Positions 13,830-27,019 of a DNA stretch of 64,000 nucleotides are shown here, piece by piece. Made by a program: the position numbers and the translations under genes. Numbering within the stretch: position 1 is the first letter of the stretch; the number at the start of each line of letters is the position of its first letter. The stretch lies in assembly GCF_041146395.1 (NCBI RefSeq), contig NC_090989.1, positions 45,968,501 through 46,032,500 on the forward strand, written 5' to 3'. A model generated the notes under the pieces. It saw only the letters and a program-made list of their open reading frames with translations. It had not been told where the DNA came from and did no database searches. The DNA is from Eulemur rufifrons (Eukaryota > Chordata > Mammalia > Primates > Lemuridae).

Positions 13830-15284
13830 GCTTGGGCTTTCTGTTAAGATGTTTTTTTCTATTGTTCCTTACAATAATATTCATTCTAGTAAAATAGAGT
13901 AAGATTTAATTCATGTAGGTCTTAGTGATATGTTTTAGTAAGATAAATATATTTTAGTATTAATTATAAAATTTTTCATTGAATGTTAAATATTTTTTAA
14001 AATACTATGCATTTACCTAGGAGACAATAAATAGTTTTGATTTATAAAATACAAAGCTAAAAGATACAGTGATGGAATAGGGTTTATTTCCAATGATAAG
14101 GTATTTATAGTATTTATCCATTCAGAAAATAATCTCTAGATCATCCTTGTCAATGATAATAGCACATCTCTGAGAGTCAGTTCTTATTTCCTTAAGAAAA
14201 GTTCACTCTGATAAGGTATCACACCAACTGTAATAGGCGCGGATTCATTACGGTGAATTACTCACAGTGACGATTTTTTTAAAATACATCTCTTTACTGA
14301 AGTATAACGTACACACACCCCCGCACACACACAAGCACACACATATAACATATATCCTGATGATGTTTTACAAACAAGTTAGTCAATTAATAGCAGTTAT
14401 TTCAGCACCTAGACTTACTCCCTTTTGTTCAAAAAAAATTTTAGAACCTATTTGGCTAAAAAAATATATTTTATATTTTCACATTTATAAGTAAAATATT
14501 TAGACCAATTTTAAAATATCTTATAAAAATAAGTGTATTCATTTGTACAGAAAATAAGCTTTTGTTTTAAACACATAACACTATTGATTTTGGTTATGAT
14601 GATTGCTCAATAAAGTAAGGTCCTCTAGGTACATTCAGTCTTTTTAATTGTGTCCACTTTAATTACATAAATAAATTGCTAAATTTATTACTGTTACATT
14701 TGCAGCTTTTGCCAAGTTATTGTCACATTAAATAATAGTTTTGCTTCTAAAAATATAGTCTATGTATACTTAGACTATACCGAGGTGCATTAATTGGAGT
14801 TTATAAAAGACATAGCTTTTCCTTGAGCTCAAGGTTTATTCCAGCCTATGTATTCTAATCATAAAATGGAATCAAATATTGAACAGTTTATTGACATTCC
14901 ATAGAAGATAGAACAAAACCTAGCTCAATGTCTGAGAACAGTACACTGTTGGTTTTTTTTTTTTTAACTGCAAAATTCTGCTAGACAAACTACCACTTAG
15001 AGAGGCCTTTTATAACTTAGCCTGTCACTAAGCTATGTAATGACCAAAAGGGAAGATTCTGAGTCATGATAACATTTGAGATATTAACAGTCAAAACAAA
15101 GTCAAGCTATAGGTCATCTGGAAAGCTGAGATAAAGACCAAGTTTAGAAAATCTTGGAACATTTAGAGGCAGCCCAGGTGTGACATGAGTGAGAACTGTA
15201 AGAATGAAAACTTAACCTCTCTTTGTAGCTTTCTCACAACTGCTTTTCATTTCTGTAGCATGGAATGGGAAGTACAGAAGTAGA
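13830..15284. other. Unassigned AT-rich sequence
   Basis: No gene or clear repeat. A CA-rich simple patch lies at about 14,309-14,345. The stretch from 14,265, beginning ATCTCTTTACTGAAGTATAA, faintly recalls L1M 3' sequence but cannot be assigned. Confidence 0.45.
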
Positions 15285-15460
15285 GAAATTCAGAACTGGA
15301 AAGGACCCATAGAGACCCTGTTTTGCAGATAAGGAAACTGAGGCCCAGAGAGAGCCAAAGACTTGCTCAAAGTCACACAGCTAGGGTTGATGGTAGGACT
15401 GAAATTAGAATTTGGAACTCCTATTTTCTAGCTCAATGTTCTTTTCTCTACTCTTCTTGA
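15285..15460 (+). mobile_element. MIR-class SINE (MIR3-like)
   Basis: AACTGGAAAGGACCCATAGA, GCAGATAAGGAAACTGAGGC and CAAAGTCACACAGCTAGG match the MIR core. The upstream 'ggaaaggaccc' block belongs to one MIR subgroup. Confidence 0.75.
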
Positions 15461-17007
15461 GCATTTTGACTGTATAGTTATTGGAGATTGTACCAAAATG
15501 AAAAGAGCTGGTATGAGAAAGGGATCTTTCTGCCACCAGAAATGAGTGATTGGGCCAAAGCTGGGCAATGCGACCTGACGTGCATGTTGATTTTCCATGA
15601 AGGAAACTTGAACTCAGTGTCCTCTAAGAGCTTTTCCAACTCTAACGAATGTTGATAATTTTTATGATATTTGTAATAGGGTAATTATTTGTCCTCCCTA
15701 CTTAAAAAATTATTGCTCATTCTCATTCATGCATGTCTCATTCCACTCTAGTTTTTTCTCAGAACCTGTTTCCCTGTTGAGAGCACCTGTTCCAAAGTTG
15801 CTTAGTAATGCAGTATAGCCAAAAGGCAGGCGACTCCAAGCTCTGTTTGCCATTTGGATTGATGAGTAGTCATTGTACCCATAATTAATTTAACCTTCTA
15901 CATTAGATCAGTATCCAACAACTGCTACTTTTCCTCTACCATACAAATACGAATCAGGTATATATTAATAGTTAGTAAAAGGGAGATTCATGGCAATGAA
16001 ATCAATAATCTTTCCTTCCCTGCAGCAAGGACTTGGTATGGTAAAAGCTTTGGTCAATTCAACTCAATGAGGTATAAATGATTTTTAAAGTGGATTGTGG
16101 TAAAAAGTTTATTACTGTGCAACTACATAGCTATTCTTGTTTAAGGAATAAAAATATGTAGATTTGGATTACAATATAAAGTCCATGAGATATGAAGTTG
16201 ATTAGAAATATGTTTGCCAATTGATAATGTCTGTGTGAATGTAAACATCTCTGTTACTCTCTTCCTAACATAAAGTAATCTCTGCCCGTCCTGCTTCTAC
16301 CTCTTTGTCCAGCTCTTAGATCTTATTTTTTTCCTGCTATAATTTAGATGGCATTTTCACAGACAACTACATGTTTAAACTATGTACATAAATATCATAT
16401 TTATAGTAGAGAATTTCCAGAAAACAGGTGATTCAGTCTCATGCGTAAAGTAGCCTATACTCCAGTAGAGACCAGAATAAGTTATTCATTGTAGTAGTTA
16501 TGTGGTGACATTGGGGGGGGGGGGGGTCCATCTCCATAGGTTTAAAACAGTGGGCTTTAAACTTTCATCCAGCAGTCCAGTGGAAAGTTTTCCAAAATCC
16601 CTATTTCCCTTGCTTCCACTGATCCTGGGTTGATTTGGGAGGTAGGGTGAGGGAGAAGATGGTGGTAGGATTTCAAATATCATGGCAATCCCATAAGTGA
16701 GTGAAGGACTCCTTTTTTCAAACATAAAGGAAGCTGAGAGCCCAGTAAGGGTGAAGCCAAGCAGGACTAGAAAAGTAATTTGCCCAGAGCCAACATTAAA
16801 ACGAGACCTGAGACCCACATATCTTGGCTCCTATGTTAGGTTTTTTTGTTTTACTATCCCATTCTGGCTCCAAGGAAAAGTTAAGCTCGTCCATATTTCC
16901 TTGTCAAGGCTGAGTTTCTAGGACAGGAGGGCAAAGACAGGGAGGGCAGAAGTGTATCTTACTTTTATTTGCCTCACTTTCTTCCAAGAGAAACGCTGTC
17001 CTCGGGC
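15461..17007. other. Unassigned sequence with a G run
   Basis: No gene recognised. A run of 14 G lies at 16,513-16,526. CTCTAAGAGCTTTTCCAACT at about 15,623 resembles the antisense end of the MIR-like element just upstream, as a short scrap. Confidence 0.45.
16513..16526. repeat. G14 homopolymer
   Basis: Fourteen consecutive G after GACATT and before TCCATC. Long G runs are rare in mammalian DNA next to A/T runs of the same length, and they are prone to read-length error. Confidence 0.95.
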
Positions 17008-17334
17008 ATTGTCAACAAACTTCTTCTATAAAGGGTCAAATAGTAAATATTTTAAGCCTTGCTGGCTATATGGTTTCTTTAGCAACTTCTCAACTCTAGC
17101 ATTGTAGCACAAAAGCAGCCATCAACAGTATGTAAACAAATGAGCATGGCTGCCTTCCAATAAAACTTTATTTATGGCCACTGAAATTTGAATTTCATGT
17201 ATTTTTCATAAGTCATGAAAAATTATTCTAATTTTTTTCAATTATTTAAAAATGTAAAAATTATTCTTGCAGACTATACACTAACAGGCTGCAAACCAGA
17301 TTTGACTCACTGGACATAGTTTGCTAACCCCTAC
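17008..17334. mobile_element. hAT-type short DNA transposon, copy 1
   Basis: The left end reads CTTCTATAAAGGGTCAAATA, then GTAAATATTTTAAGCCTTGC, GTAGCACAAAAGCAGCCATC, CAATAAAACTTTATTTATGG, and the right end ATAGTTTGCTAACCCCT. This matches a common non-autonomous hAT/Charlie family with ends close to CAGGGGTnnGCAAAC. I do not recall the exact name. A poorly matching A/T stretch of about 100 bases (17,190-17,270) interrupts it. A second copy in the opposite sense lies at 57,172. Confidence 0.85.
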
Positions 17335-18077
17335 CCTAGGGGAATAAATAATAAAATATTAGGAATATTGTAGGTGTTGAAACATGGAGGGACAAAATAT
17401 GCTACCTGAAGCACAGATGATTTGAATGTGGTAGGGGAAATTAGTGCTGTGTGTACCTATACAGGGAGAGTGAACGGATGCCCTCACCCTTGATTCTCTT
17501 TTAGGTAATCCTGGTTGGTACTTAGTCAAATTCTAGATTAATTATATTGATTTATTCTCTTAAGATTTATGAAAGACAAGTTTTAGCTGGTCTTATAGAA
17601 GAAAAGCAGAAACAAGAAGAGGACTTGTGACTTAGAGCTTGCCATCAGGTGTGCAGAGCCAACAGAACATTTTATTAGGAGTTGCAGCTGATGGAATTCG
17701 TTATCAGTGAATCATTCTGAAGTCTGTCTGTGAGGCAGGGAGGAGGCAGCTGGCCATATTCCTCCTTAGCAAAAGCTGCTTCGTGATGATGTGAAGCTCT
17801 CACAGAAAATGTCTTCTGTCATAGCGAAAGAACCCGTAAAAATCTGTATTTTGATGACATAAGGCCTATATTGACAAAATTTAAATTAAAGAAACGTGTA
17901 AACTCAAAACCAAAAAGAAACTTTTTTTAAAATAGTGTGAATGATTTATGGGCAGTTGAATACAGCTTTTGTTGCTCTGCAGATAACTCACCCATAACAA
18001 TTACATAAATAGTAGTACAATTGTTTATAACTAAGGAGCATTAATTATGACACTAATGATAATATAATTAATCATTT
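17335..18077. other. Unassigned sequence
   Basis: No gene, RNA or repeat recognised in this 740-base stretch. Confidence 0.5.
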
Positions 18078-18275
18078 TTGGAGCAGCTACTATCTGCTGC
18101 CACATAACATACATTCCTACATTTATTCCCTACAACAACCCTGCAAGGTAGGTATTACTTTCCTGTTGAAGCTAAAACTGAAGTTCAGTCATACAAACAC
18201 AAAGTAGCAGGGCCAGATTCAAATCCTTGTCCCCCTGACATGAAAGTTTATGCTCTTTCTACTGTACCATTACCA
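18078..18275 (+). mobile_element. MIR SINE
   Basis: CTACAACAACCCTGCAAGGT, AGGTATTACTTTCCTG, AAAACTGAAGTTCAGTC, AGCAGGGCCAGATTCAAATC and TCTTTCTACTGTACCATTA follow MIR order to near its 3' end. Confidence 0.85.
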
Positions 18276-20600
18276 ATGATGAGAAATGGTGACCCCAAAA
18301 AAACAGAATTTGGAAAAACTGTCTTCAACTATATTGTTGGATAGCATTACTTTATAGTTATTGATTTTACTCTGTGTGTTTATTGTACAGTAATAGAAAA
18401 AAATCAAAACGGTTGTGCCTTGTAACAATTGGGGTTTGTATGTCCATTCACTGCTTGTATAACAGTTTCTAGACAGGCTGCAGCCTTGAACTATTCACTG
18501 TCTGAACTTGCCCTCAAAGAATTCTTCCTCCTGCCTTACCTCTATCAAGTAGCAGCCAATGAAAAACCCACAGGCTCGGCAGCTGCAGCTCTGGAAAGCT
18601 TCCATCAAAACCCTCATTCCCAGATCCCTTTTGAAAATCACAGTTCCTAGAGTCTGCTGTTATCTTCTTGAAGGTCATGACTAATGTTTGTAACATTGTA
18701 AAATTTCCACAGCAAACACTGTCTGCAAGACCAGGATTCCTAACTTGGGCTCTGTGTCAACTTGCCTACACCAAGACACTTACTGCCCTTCAACTGCACT
18801 ATCTTAAATTCTTATCCAGTAGCCTGGAAAGCAGATACTAGGATGAGAGCCTTTTAAATAGTCAGGAAATTGGAAAACTTAATGAATTTCATAAAGTGTC
18901 TCTTTGACAGATCAGAGTTGAATTTAAAAATAAAAAAAAAAAAACTGGTACATTGAGAATATTAGGTGACTCAGCTCTGTTCCTGTTCCTCTAAATTTTA
19001 TTCTTTCCATAAATTGTTTTTAGGATTCTGAGGTTGAGTATCCAGTATACCTGTCTCAGAGGAAACAATTTCATTTTTCCTAAATTTGGAAATGTAGTGC
19101 AAAAGTGGTTGTTTTATGTATGACTGAATGGTACCAAAATCCAGTTTTTAGCCAGCCTTTATAGATGAATCATGTTATTTAATCCAGATTTCTTTGAAAC
19201 CACAACCAGACACACAGTATGGATATTTGATTGAAGAAACATGGTTGCTATTATTCATCCCGCCATGCTTTATTTTGCTTACATTTAGTGATCCATTAAT
19301 ACACTTAAGAAAAAAAAGTAAGTTCTCATCATTATCCAATGAAATTGGCAAGACTGGATGCTGGTGATTATAGACATAAGATTACATCAAGAGAGAATTT
19401 CCTGATCTGTATGTATCACAAAATTGGTGTTTTAGACTATCCGAAAAGTATATTCAAGAACTCAGAGGAGGGAGGGAAAAAAAACACTGCAGCCAGGAGA
19501 CAAATATGTGCTAATGTACCACTTACTGTCTGGAGAAAATGTACACTCATGGCAGCAGTAAGAAGTTATTTGGTTTGTATTTATTTATAATGGGCAAGCT
19601 GTAGAATGTTAGTATTCTGATTATGCCCAGATGTAATGGAAGGAATTCACTACCATTTTCACACTGGCTTTAGTAAGGAATGTACTTTTTGAATGAACAT
19701 TAGTTAAAAGGTAGCCATTTAGTTCCAGTAACCCCAAAAGATTCTTTTCTGTTGCCTAAATAATAGAGGAAATTATTTGGGGCCTCAAATCCCATCTGAA
19801 TTGTCTGCTTTTGTCACTTGAGCATGTTTTCTTATCAGTAAAACTGAGCAGACACATATTTTTAAAAATTTGACAGAAAATGTCTACTATTTAGGTAAAA
19901 CAGTGAGCTCAGATTTATGGTTGGGAAACCCTCATAATTCAAAATAGACTTTCTTGAAATAATGTTGATAAAGAATACCAGTGTCAGTTTTCCTACTAGG
20001 AAGGAGGGGCATACTTTAAGCCAAGACTTTCTGTTAAATATGTAGCCTCAGGAGAATATCCACTCTCGTCAGTGAGTGGTATATACATATAAGTAATATA
20101 TTTGAGGTGTTTTCTTTGGAGTAGGGTATCTCAGTCACTGCAGTTTTCTACTTTTCTGTTTCCATATTTTGACTATCAATTATTTAGGTCTCTGAAAACA
20201 ATTTGGAATATCAAGAAAAAGCCATCTTCATATATTTAGCAAAATGGGGGAGGGTGGGCTCCAGATAGCTCAAAGTCTTGTCTGTCTTATTTTATTTTTT
20301 AGTAGTTCATCTGATATCATTAATATATATTCAAAATTCTCATCCAGACTGTTTGTGTTTCAAGTTTGTGCTTTCTGGGATGATAAGACTAGTGATCTGA
20401 TGGTGAAACCCATGGACGTTTTCCAGTTCCTTAGACCAAATGTGTTGAAAGAATTAAATTCATAAATAAATGACCATATTGTAAGCAATTTTTTTCTAAC
20501 ATTATTTTAAATAAAGAGACATTTACATGAACCTTATACTGCCCTTTGGTTCCTGATAATCCAAATGCCTTGATAGTTTTTTACCCACAAAACTGATAAA
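18276..20600. other. Unassigned sequence, repeat-poor
   Basis: No repeat or gene recognised. A-runs at about 18,931-18,944 and near 19,308 are not attached to any SINE body I can see. ORFs at 18,429 and 19,339 (73 and 83 codons) have no recognisable domain. Confidence 0.5.
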
Positions 20601-20659
20601 GAAATTGAACCATAGAATAGGCAGAAGCTTTTATCATTTAGGTGAAGAAGTATTTCTTG

Positions 20660-20835
20660 ATAACCTTCAAATTTATTTTATTATTATGGAAAATTTCAAA
20701 TTTAGAGAAAAAGAGGAAGAAAAAGAACCCCCGTGTGCTACAGCAGTCATCAACTCATGGCCACCATTGTTACATCTGTACTCCTTTCCCCGACACTGGA
20801 TTCTTTGGAAGCAAATCTCATACATATACTTTCTA
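20660..20835. mobile_element. Probable L1M-class 3' sequence
   Basis: TTATTATGGAAAATTTCAAA, ATCAACTCATGGCCACCATT, GGATTCTTTGGAAGCAAATC and CTCATACATA follow an old L1M 3' UTR sequence. I am confident it is an old interspersed repeat and less sure of subfamily and strand. The three overlapping ORFs here are shadows. Confidence 0.6.
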
Positions 20836-20864
20836 TGGATTGTCTGTTATGTGATTTGAACTTT

Positions 20865-20930
20865 GTTGGGCTTTGAGGATAAATAGGTGAATGAGACATG
20901 TTCCTTGTTCTTAGGGATCTCATCAGATCT
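20865..20930 (-). mobile_element. Possible L2 tail scrap, antisense
   Basis: GGGCTTTGAGGATAAATAGG, GAATGAGACATGTTCCTTG and CTTAGGGATCTCAT resemble the inverted L2 tail (ggcgctggggatacaa, gtgaacaagacagac, ccctcatggagc). Too short for certainty. Confidence 0.4.
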
Positions 20931-21149
20931 ATCTGGAACAAGCATGTTTAGTAGTCAATGTAATTTTAAATCCATTATTACATAAAACCGAAACCTAAAA
21001 CCCCGGTACCATCTCTACGCATAGCATAAACCTAATATAAAAGGAATTCATTTATAGTATGAGTCCCTGAATCCAATTTTATGAGAATGTTTTCAAGCAT
21101 GAAAAATTTCCTAGCTCTGTCCACTGAAAGAGCCTAGAAGAGTGACACC

Positions 21150-22340
21150 TGGTAACATTGAACACACATTGCACCTAAATCTTGACTTCTAAATCTCATT
21201 TCCCACTAAAAGGGACCAAGGCTTCTTGGAGAAGTAGCTGACTCCAGGGTTGTTGGAGGAAAAATAAGATGAGTCTGGAACATCTTTTCATAGCAGGATG
21301 TTAAGAAGTCAGAAAAAATGATGGGGATGTGTCAGAAGGACCCAGGAACCAGCTTGAAAGGACTCCCACTGGCCGAATCTGGAACAACTTGAGCAGCAAA
21401 ATGACTATAATAATGGACTGTAATTCATTGAATAAAATAAAAATCCATGAGTGAGTTCATAATGATAATAAATATTAAAGATACTCCATGTTTATGAAAA
21501 AAAAGCTCTTTAGAGTTGAATGCCTACTAATAAATGTAGAAGGAATAACAAATTAGAAAAATCACCATTTTATAATACAACCATCATAGTTACATGAGTC
21601 AGACAAGAGATATCAATGGATGCTAAAACTAATAAGGAAAGTTTAGTGAGGAACAGAATATTTACATATCTCAAAGAATCTCTCCACAAATTAGTAATAA
21701 CTATGGGAAATAGTAGCTTTAGAGTAGAGAAGACTGGTAGTGACATCTTAACCAAGTGGTCAAAGTTACCATCACCAATAATAGAATGAACTGACATCAT
21801 GTGCTTCTTACTGTTATGCACTGAGAAAGACACATTACTTCTGTGATATTCCTGTCTCAAAACTGCATAACTAATTTAATATTAAGTAAATATCAGATAA
21901 ACCCAAACTAAAAGATACTCTTCAAAAATGTCAGTGTCCTGAAATACAAAGAAAAGCTGAAGAACCCTTTCAGATTAAAGGAAACCAAAGAGATATGAAA
22001 ACTAAATATATGTGAGATTCCGATTGGATCCTGGGCCAGGGGGAAAAGGTGCAAAAAGAACATTATTGGAACAATTGGTAAAATTTGAATAAGGTGCATA
22101 TACTAAATAATAATGTGTTTATATAAGTTTCCTGCTTCTGAACATTATATCATCATTAGGTAAGTGATTGTTCTTAAGAAAATACATTGAAATATGTAGG
22201 GGCAAAGAGGCATGATGTCTACACTTACTCAGATGGTTTAGAAAAACAAATAATGTGTACAAATGTAGAAAGAGAGTAAGATACAAAAGTGGCAAAATTT
22301 AGCAATTGGTTAAATACCCTAAGATAAACTAAGGAATGCA
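21150..22340 (+). mobile_element. L1M-class LINE 3' UTR
   Basis: A long, diverged stretch that follows an old L1M 3' UTR. Landmarks: ACCAAGGCTTCTTGGAGAAG, ACTCCCACTGGCCGAATCTG, AACTTGAGCAGCAAAATGAC, TCCTGGGCCAGGGGGAAAA, GAACATTATTGGAACAATTG, then GAAATATGTAGGGGCAAAGA and GGCATGATGTCTACACTTAC. It contains no protein-coding part. Several A/T indels suggest an L1MC/L1ME-age copy. The small ORFs inside are chance. Confidence 0.75.
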
Positions 22341-25300
22341 AAATTTTTTTCTCCCAGCGAAGTTGCTACAGAAATCCTTTTAGCAATCTTCATATTCAAA
22401 TTATAAAGTTTATAAATATATAATAAACATAGAAACACAGTTTCCCAAATCCCCATCTGTAAATTAAGGCACACCTGCGTTTGTTTTATCTCTGTCCTGG
22501 TAACAGTTTCTCTATCCATCTGGCTTGCTTTGGAAAGCTCATCGCATAGAGCTATGAATAAGTGTATGCTTAAATGTTTTTGAAGAAAATGATGGTGATG
22601 ATGACTTGCCCCAAAATACAGATTAAGACCTTTGAAGAAGTGAAGCTCTACTCAAAATTCTCTCTCACAATTACCTCAGTAGTTTTACAGCCACGTGCAG
22701 ACAGGTTTTAGGAGAGCTGCGCCTTCCACTTACTGACTCTGAACATCTTAGGTGTTCCCTTTTATCTCTTTCTTCTCATTAAAATAGAACTCTTACAGGA
22801 ATAATGAGAAGAGTAACAAAGTAATGAGTCTATTATTTTGAGCCTATGGGAAAAAAATTGCTTTACTAATGACAAAGAAGAACAAGATATTCAGTTATCC
22901 AAAGCTGGTTAGCTAAATCCTCTTTCTTCTTTTTTGACCATTTTGTTCAATTCTTGTAGAGAATTGGAGTAGGAAGTAGAACTGTGCTTTTCACCAGTGT
23001 TTTATTGCTAGAGAAATTACTGTCCTATAATGAGGGTTCATCTAACAGAGAGACACTCCCAGACTTTCACTGTAGTGATGAAAACCATTATCATTCTATC
23101 TAATTCAGTTAGTCTGGTTTGCTTATTACCTTGACCTTGAAAAACTGATCAAGTGTTTTTTAAGTGTTTTTGGTCACAGAGGTATAGCCTAAGAATCAAT
23201 ACAAGACTCACCTGCTACAGGGATTTTAAAGAGCTACAAAGTACAAAGATTTCATTGGATTTCTACCAAAATACCAATTTGGTGTAATACCCAATGAGAA
23301 ATAAAGGAGTAAATCTGATTTCAAATTAGGTAGTGTAAGATTCAGTCTTCTTATAACATGTGGACTGCCAGAAGTATCTCAGGAAAGGCAGAAACCAAAT
23401 AAGACTTAGGAAATTTTTAGGAATTCAACAGAATCTAGAAGGGATATTTTAGTATATCACCAAATCATTTTTCATCCAGGACCTCAGTACTTCCCTGTAG
23501 GATATTAAATAATACAAGGTAATTTCCCCTCAGTGTTTCTCTTTGTAGTTAACAACTTTATCAGTCCACTAGCATTTTATATTATTAATTGGGTAAATGA
23601 GTAATTCCAAGCTGCCTGAATATTTCTTTTTCTGTACCCACCAAAGTCAGTAAGAAGTAGGAACCTAAATCTGGAACAGGTAACCATTTGTTATCACTGT
23701 TATCACCTATAAAATTAAACAAAGAAATGTTCTTTTCTTGTGGCTTATTAGCATATTTCATGGTTCTTCCATTTAACTCCCTCTTTAAAAAAAACCTATT
23801 AATATTCCAATAAAGACTACTTATCCAGCCCATAAACCATATACCAAAGCCCTCTCCCTTGAGAATCATTTATATAGTTCCAGTTAACAGGACTCCATTT
23901 TAATATGGAGGATTGCACAGATGTGGCAGTGGTTTTGGAAGCAGTTTGGGTAGCATCAAAAAACATCTGCATGTTTTTCCAGCAGCCTGAGTAACTAGTA
24001 GTGATTTGTAAAGACTTCTCTGCATCTGCTCTTTCCCCCTTCCTTTTTTTCAGCACGTCTAGATGATTAACAGACTGAACACTCCCTTGTATATGCATTC
24101 TGACAGCCATGGGGACTGTCTGGGTTGACAGTACATACATAAGCCAATATTGTTATCGTGAAACACCTCATTTGGATGTCTGTTACCGGCTGAACAGGAT
24201 GTCCTATACCAGAGGGCTGTGACATTTTGAAAGGGTGGCAGTGGAAGCCATGTGGGACCCTTTTCCCATCACAGCCAAGTTGATATTTTCTCAGGTTGTA
24301 GGACTATTAGGCTACAAAGAGAGAAACTTTGAGTCAGTAGCTGGGTAGATGTCCCCTTGAGTTTGGACTATGCATTTAAAAAAAAACAATTTCTTTGCCT
24401 TAGGGAAGGGAGTGCAGTCTTATTTCAAAAAGCAAAAAGACAGTTTTCATAACCAGTTCATTCGTTCCACTATGAATTTTGTTGAAAGACCTGTCCTAAA
24501 GCATGTCTCTGCTGCCAAATCCCAAGCTTCACAGTTACCAAAGTTGACTGTGTATGACCTGTACATTTTCCTTAGACGGTTGGATGTGATCACAGAAGGG
24601 TGCTTGCCAAAGTTTTATTTCAGCTCAGATATAGCTAAATGCAGGAAATCACTTCCTGACACCTTTCTTCTGCCTGCCCCACCCTAAATCATCATTTTCA
24701 AACAAGTTTATGGGATCTACAAAATGGTCTGCCTGATGTTCCAAGTTAATTTTCAGAGTGGCTTTTTATGCCTGGTAACAGTCTCTTTAGAAAAGGAGAA
24801 TTATGATGGAAACGCTATGACATGCTAAGCTGTAACAAATGAGCTGCTCTTGAAGATAAATGTAACTTTATGTCCGTGAAACTAAATATTTACTTTCCAA
24901 ATGATTTAGTGTATCTTTGTTCCTTTTCACATTGAGCTTTTTCTTTACGTGCATCCCTTCATCTCCGAGCTACTTTTTGTAACCTCGTTATATCAGTGTT
25001 TTGTGATGTTACAAAAAGGCAAAAAGTGTGAGGTCAAATTTTCCATTACATACCTCAACAGGAATGCCAGGGAACTTAGCCAAGCTAAGGCTACAAAAAA
25101 TAAAAATTACAGGAAAGATGATTCATTAATCAACAATTGCCTTACCAAGAAACTAGAATTAGTTATATATATATTTGGTTTGGGGAAGGGAGATGAGTGC
25201 AGACAGCTTGGCTGCGGGTGCAGTGGGGTTATTTTATGCCTATATAGCATGGTTTTAGACCTACAGGGGATCTTTTAAACTGTAAAATTCAGGAGAAAGA

Positions 25301-27019
25301 ATAACTCACTGCGTGCCTTGATTTCTCTCAAATTTTTCTTCTTTCAACATGAAAGTATATCACATGCTGACCCTAACTACAATTTGAGTTAAAAAATAAT
25401 GACAGCTGAGACATAGGCTAGAAAGGCATAGCCTGCAGCTCCAGAACAGTGAGAACAGGAGCCATGGCTGTCCCTTCCTCTCTGTCCTCAATTATACGAT
25501 CTGTGTCGCTTCTTCTTCCTTTAACATAGGTCACCTTCTACTCTCCTTTCTCTTTCTCTTGCCATAAGCTCAGGATCTTGGTCCCTCCTTAAAATACTGT
25601 CAGATTCATAGAAATGCTGAAATTTTGCCTTTAAATATAGTTCTTAAGAAATATTAGAAGAGCTAAAAAGGGCAAAATCTGTGGCACTAAAGGAAAACAA
25701 TAGCCACTGAAATTCGAAAAAGCCCACAAGCTTCTAAAATTCCTCTTAAACAGAATTATCTCATCACATAACTTAGTACCATAAATGTCAAACTCAATAT
25801 AAAGTTTCATTTTTTTTATATTCTAATAAGAAAACCAGCCAGTAACAAAAAGCATTGGCTCTGTGACCAGCCAATAACAGATAGGGTGAGCTCTGTTATC
25901 TGTGTCATTAGCTGGCACCATTATACAATAAAATGCTCAAAACTGTGAGAGATCCTTATGCACCTTCTGACTCATAAAAAAAAAAAAAAGGTCCTGTGTC
26001 ATTTTACTACTAAATATATTTTATTTTAATTCTTTGGAAATTGCTAATCCGTGGATATGGTTCTGAAACTGTTAACCAGAGTACATAATTAATTAGAACA
26101 ATTCCAACTATGTTGGACGATGCTAAATTTACTGAAGATTTTTATTGCCTTTTATGGAGAACATGAGGGAGAAATGGAGAACAGGTTTTTTTTTTTTTTT
26201 CATTTGCCAAATAGCTGATAACCAGTTGCTATAACCGTTTCTTCTACACAAAGGGACAGCAACATGAGAAATAAACTTTTTTAAGTTTCTGATAATTGAG
26301 TGCTTCTTGTGAGAAGCTGGGACAGTTCAAGAAAAGAAATGGATCCAAGGAGACGAACAGAGCCAAAGTTCCCAGAACTTGACAACTAGGGCAAATGTAT
26401 TCAGTCTACATTCATCATGGAAAAATGTGAAGTCCTGTGCCTTTGTAGAAGAAAACCTGACGGCCTGAACAGAACAAGAAAGATAGGAGCCTAACGGACA
26501 CAACCTGTGCTGGTTACACCCTACTATGCTCATCTCTCTTCACCTCCATCTAAGGGTCAATGACAGACTACCCAGTAGAGAATATTTTTAGAATTATAAT
26601 TACAGAGGCAAGCATCCATGTTTCAAATTGAGAAGAATTACTTCTGAATCCTCAGGGTTCAGAGAGGTTTTTGTTTTGTTTTTTTTTAAAACATTTCCTA
26701 TGGTTCATTCTTGACCCTATTCTGTCTTATCTGCCCCCTCCCCCCTGCCCCCCGCCACACACACACATATACACATGCGCGGAAGGAAAAGAAAGGAGAT
26801 ATGTGCAGAAAACCACATCCAGTAAGTTCCTCTTTGGAAGATTATGGTTCATCTTTTCAAAATCCCTCTGCTTTTGTTCTTTTCAGCTATGTTAAAGATT
26901 TGTTTCTTGGTTCTTGAATCTCATTTATTTTAGGCTTATAACAGCGCAGCAGTCTCTAAGTTCTCCTTTTTCTCATGCATATTCTCATTTTTCTATTTTG
27001 ACTACTTGTTCAGGCCACT
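22341..27019. other. Repeat-poor unassigned region, 4.7 kb
   Basis: I recognise no interspersed repeat here, which is unusual for this window. The longest ORFs (94 and 107 codons minus at 23,585-24,140; 105 and 109 codons plus at 24,370-25,278) show no known domain, and I cannot see a convincing exon-intron structure around them. Simple runs: A13 near 25,978, T14 near 26,187, and a C-rich to CA-rich stretch at about 26,738-26,770. Confidence 0.5.

Noticed and set aside
16241..16262. TGTAAACATC, the miR-30 seed
   Set aside because: The rest of the mature sequence and the hairpin arm are missing.
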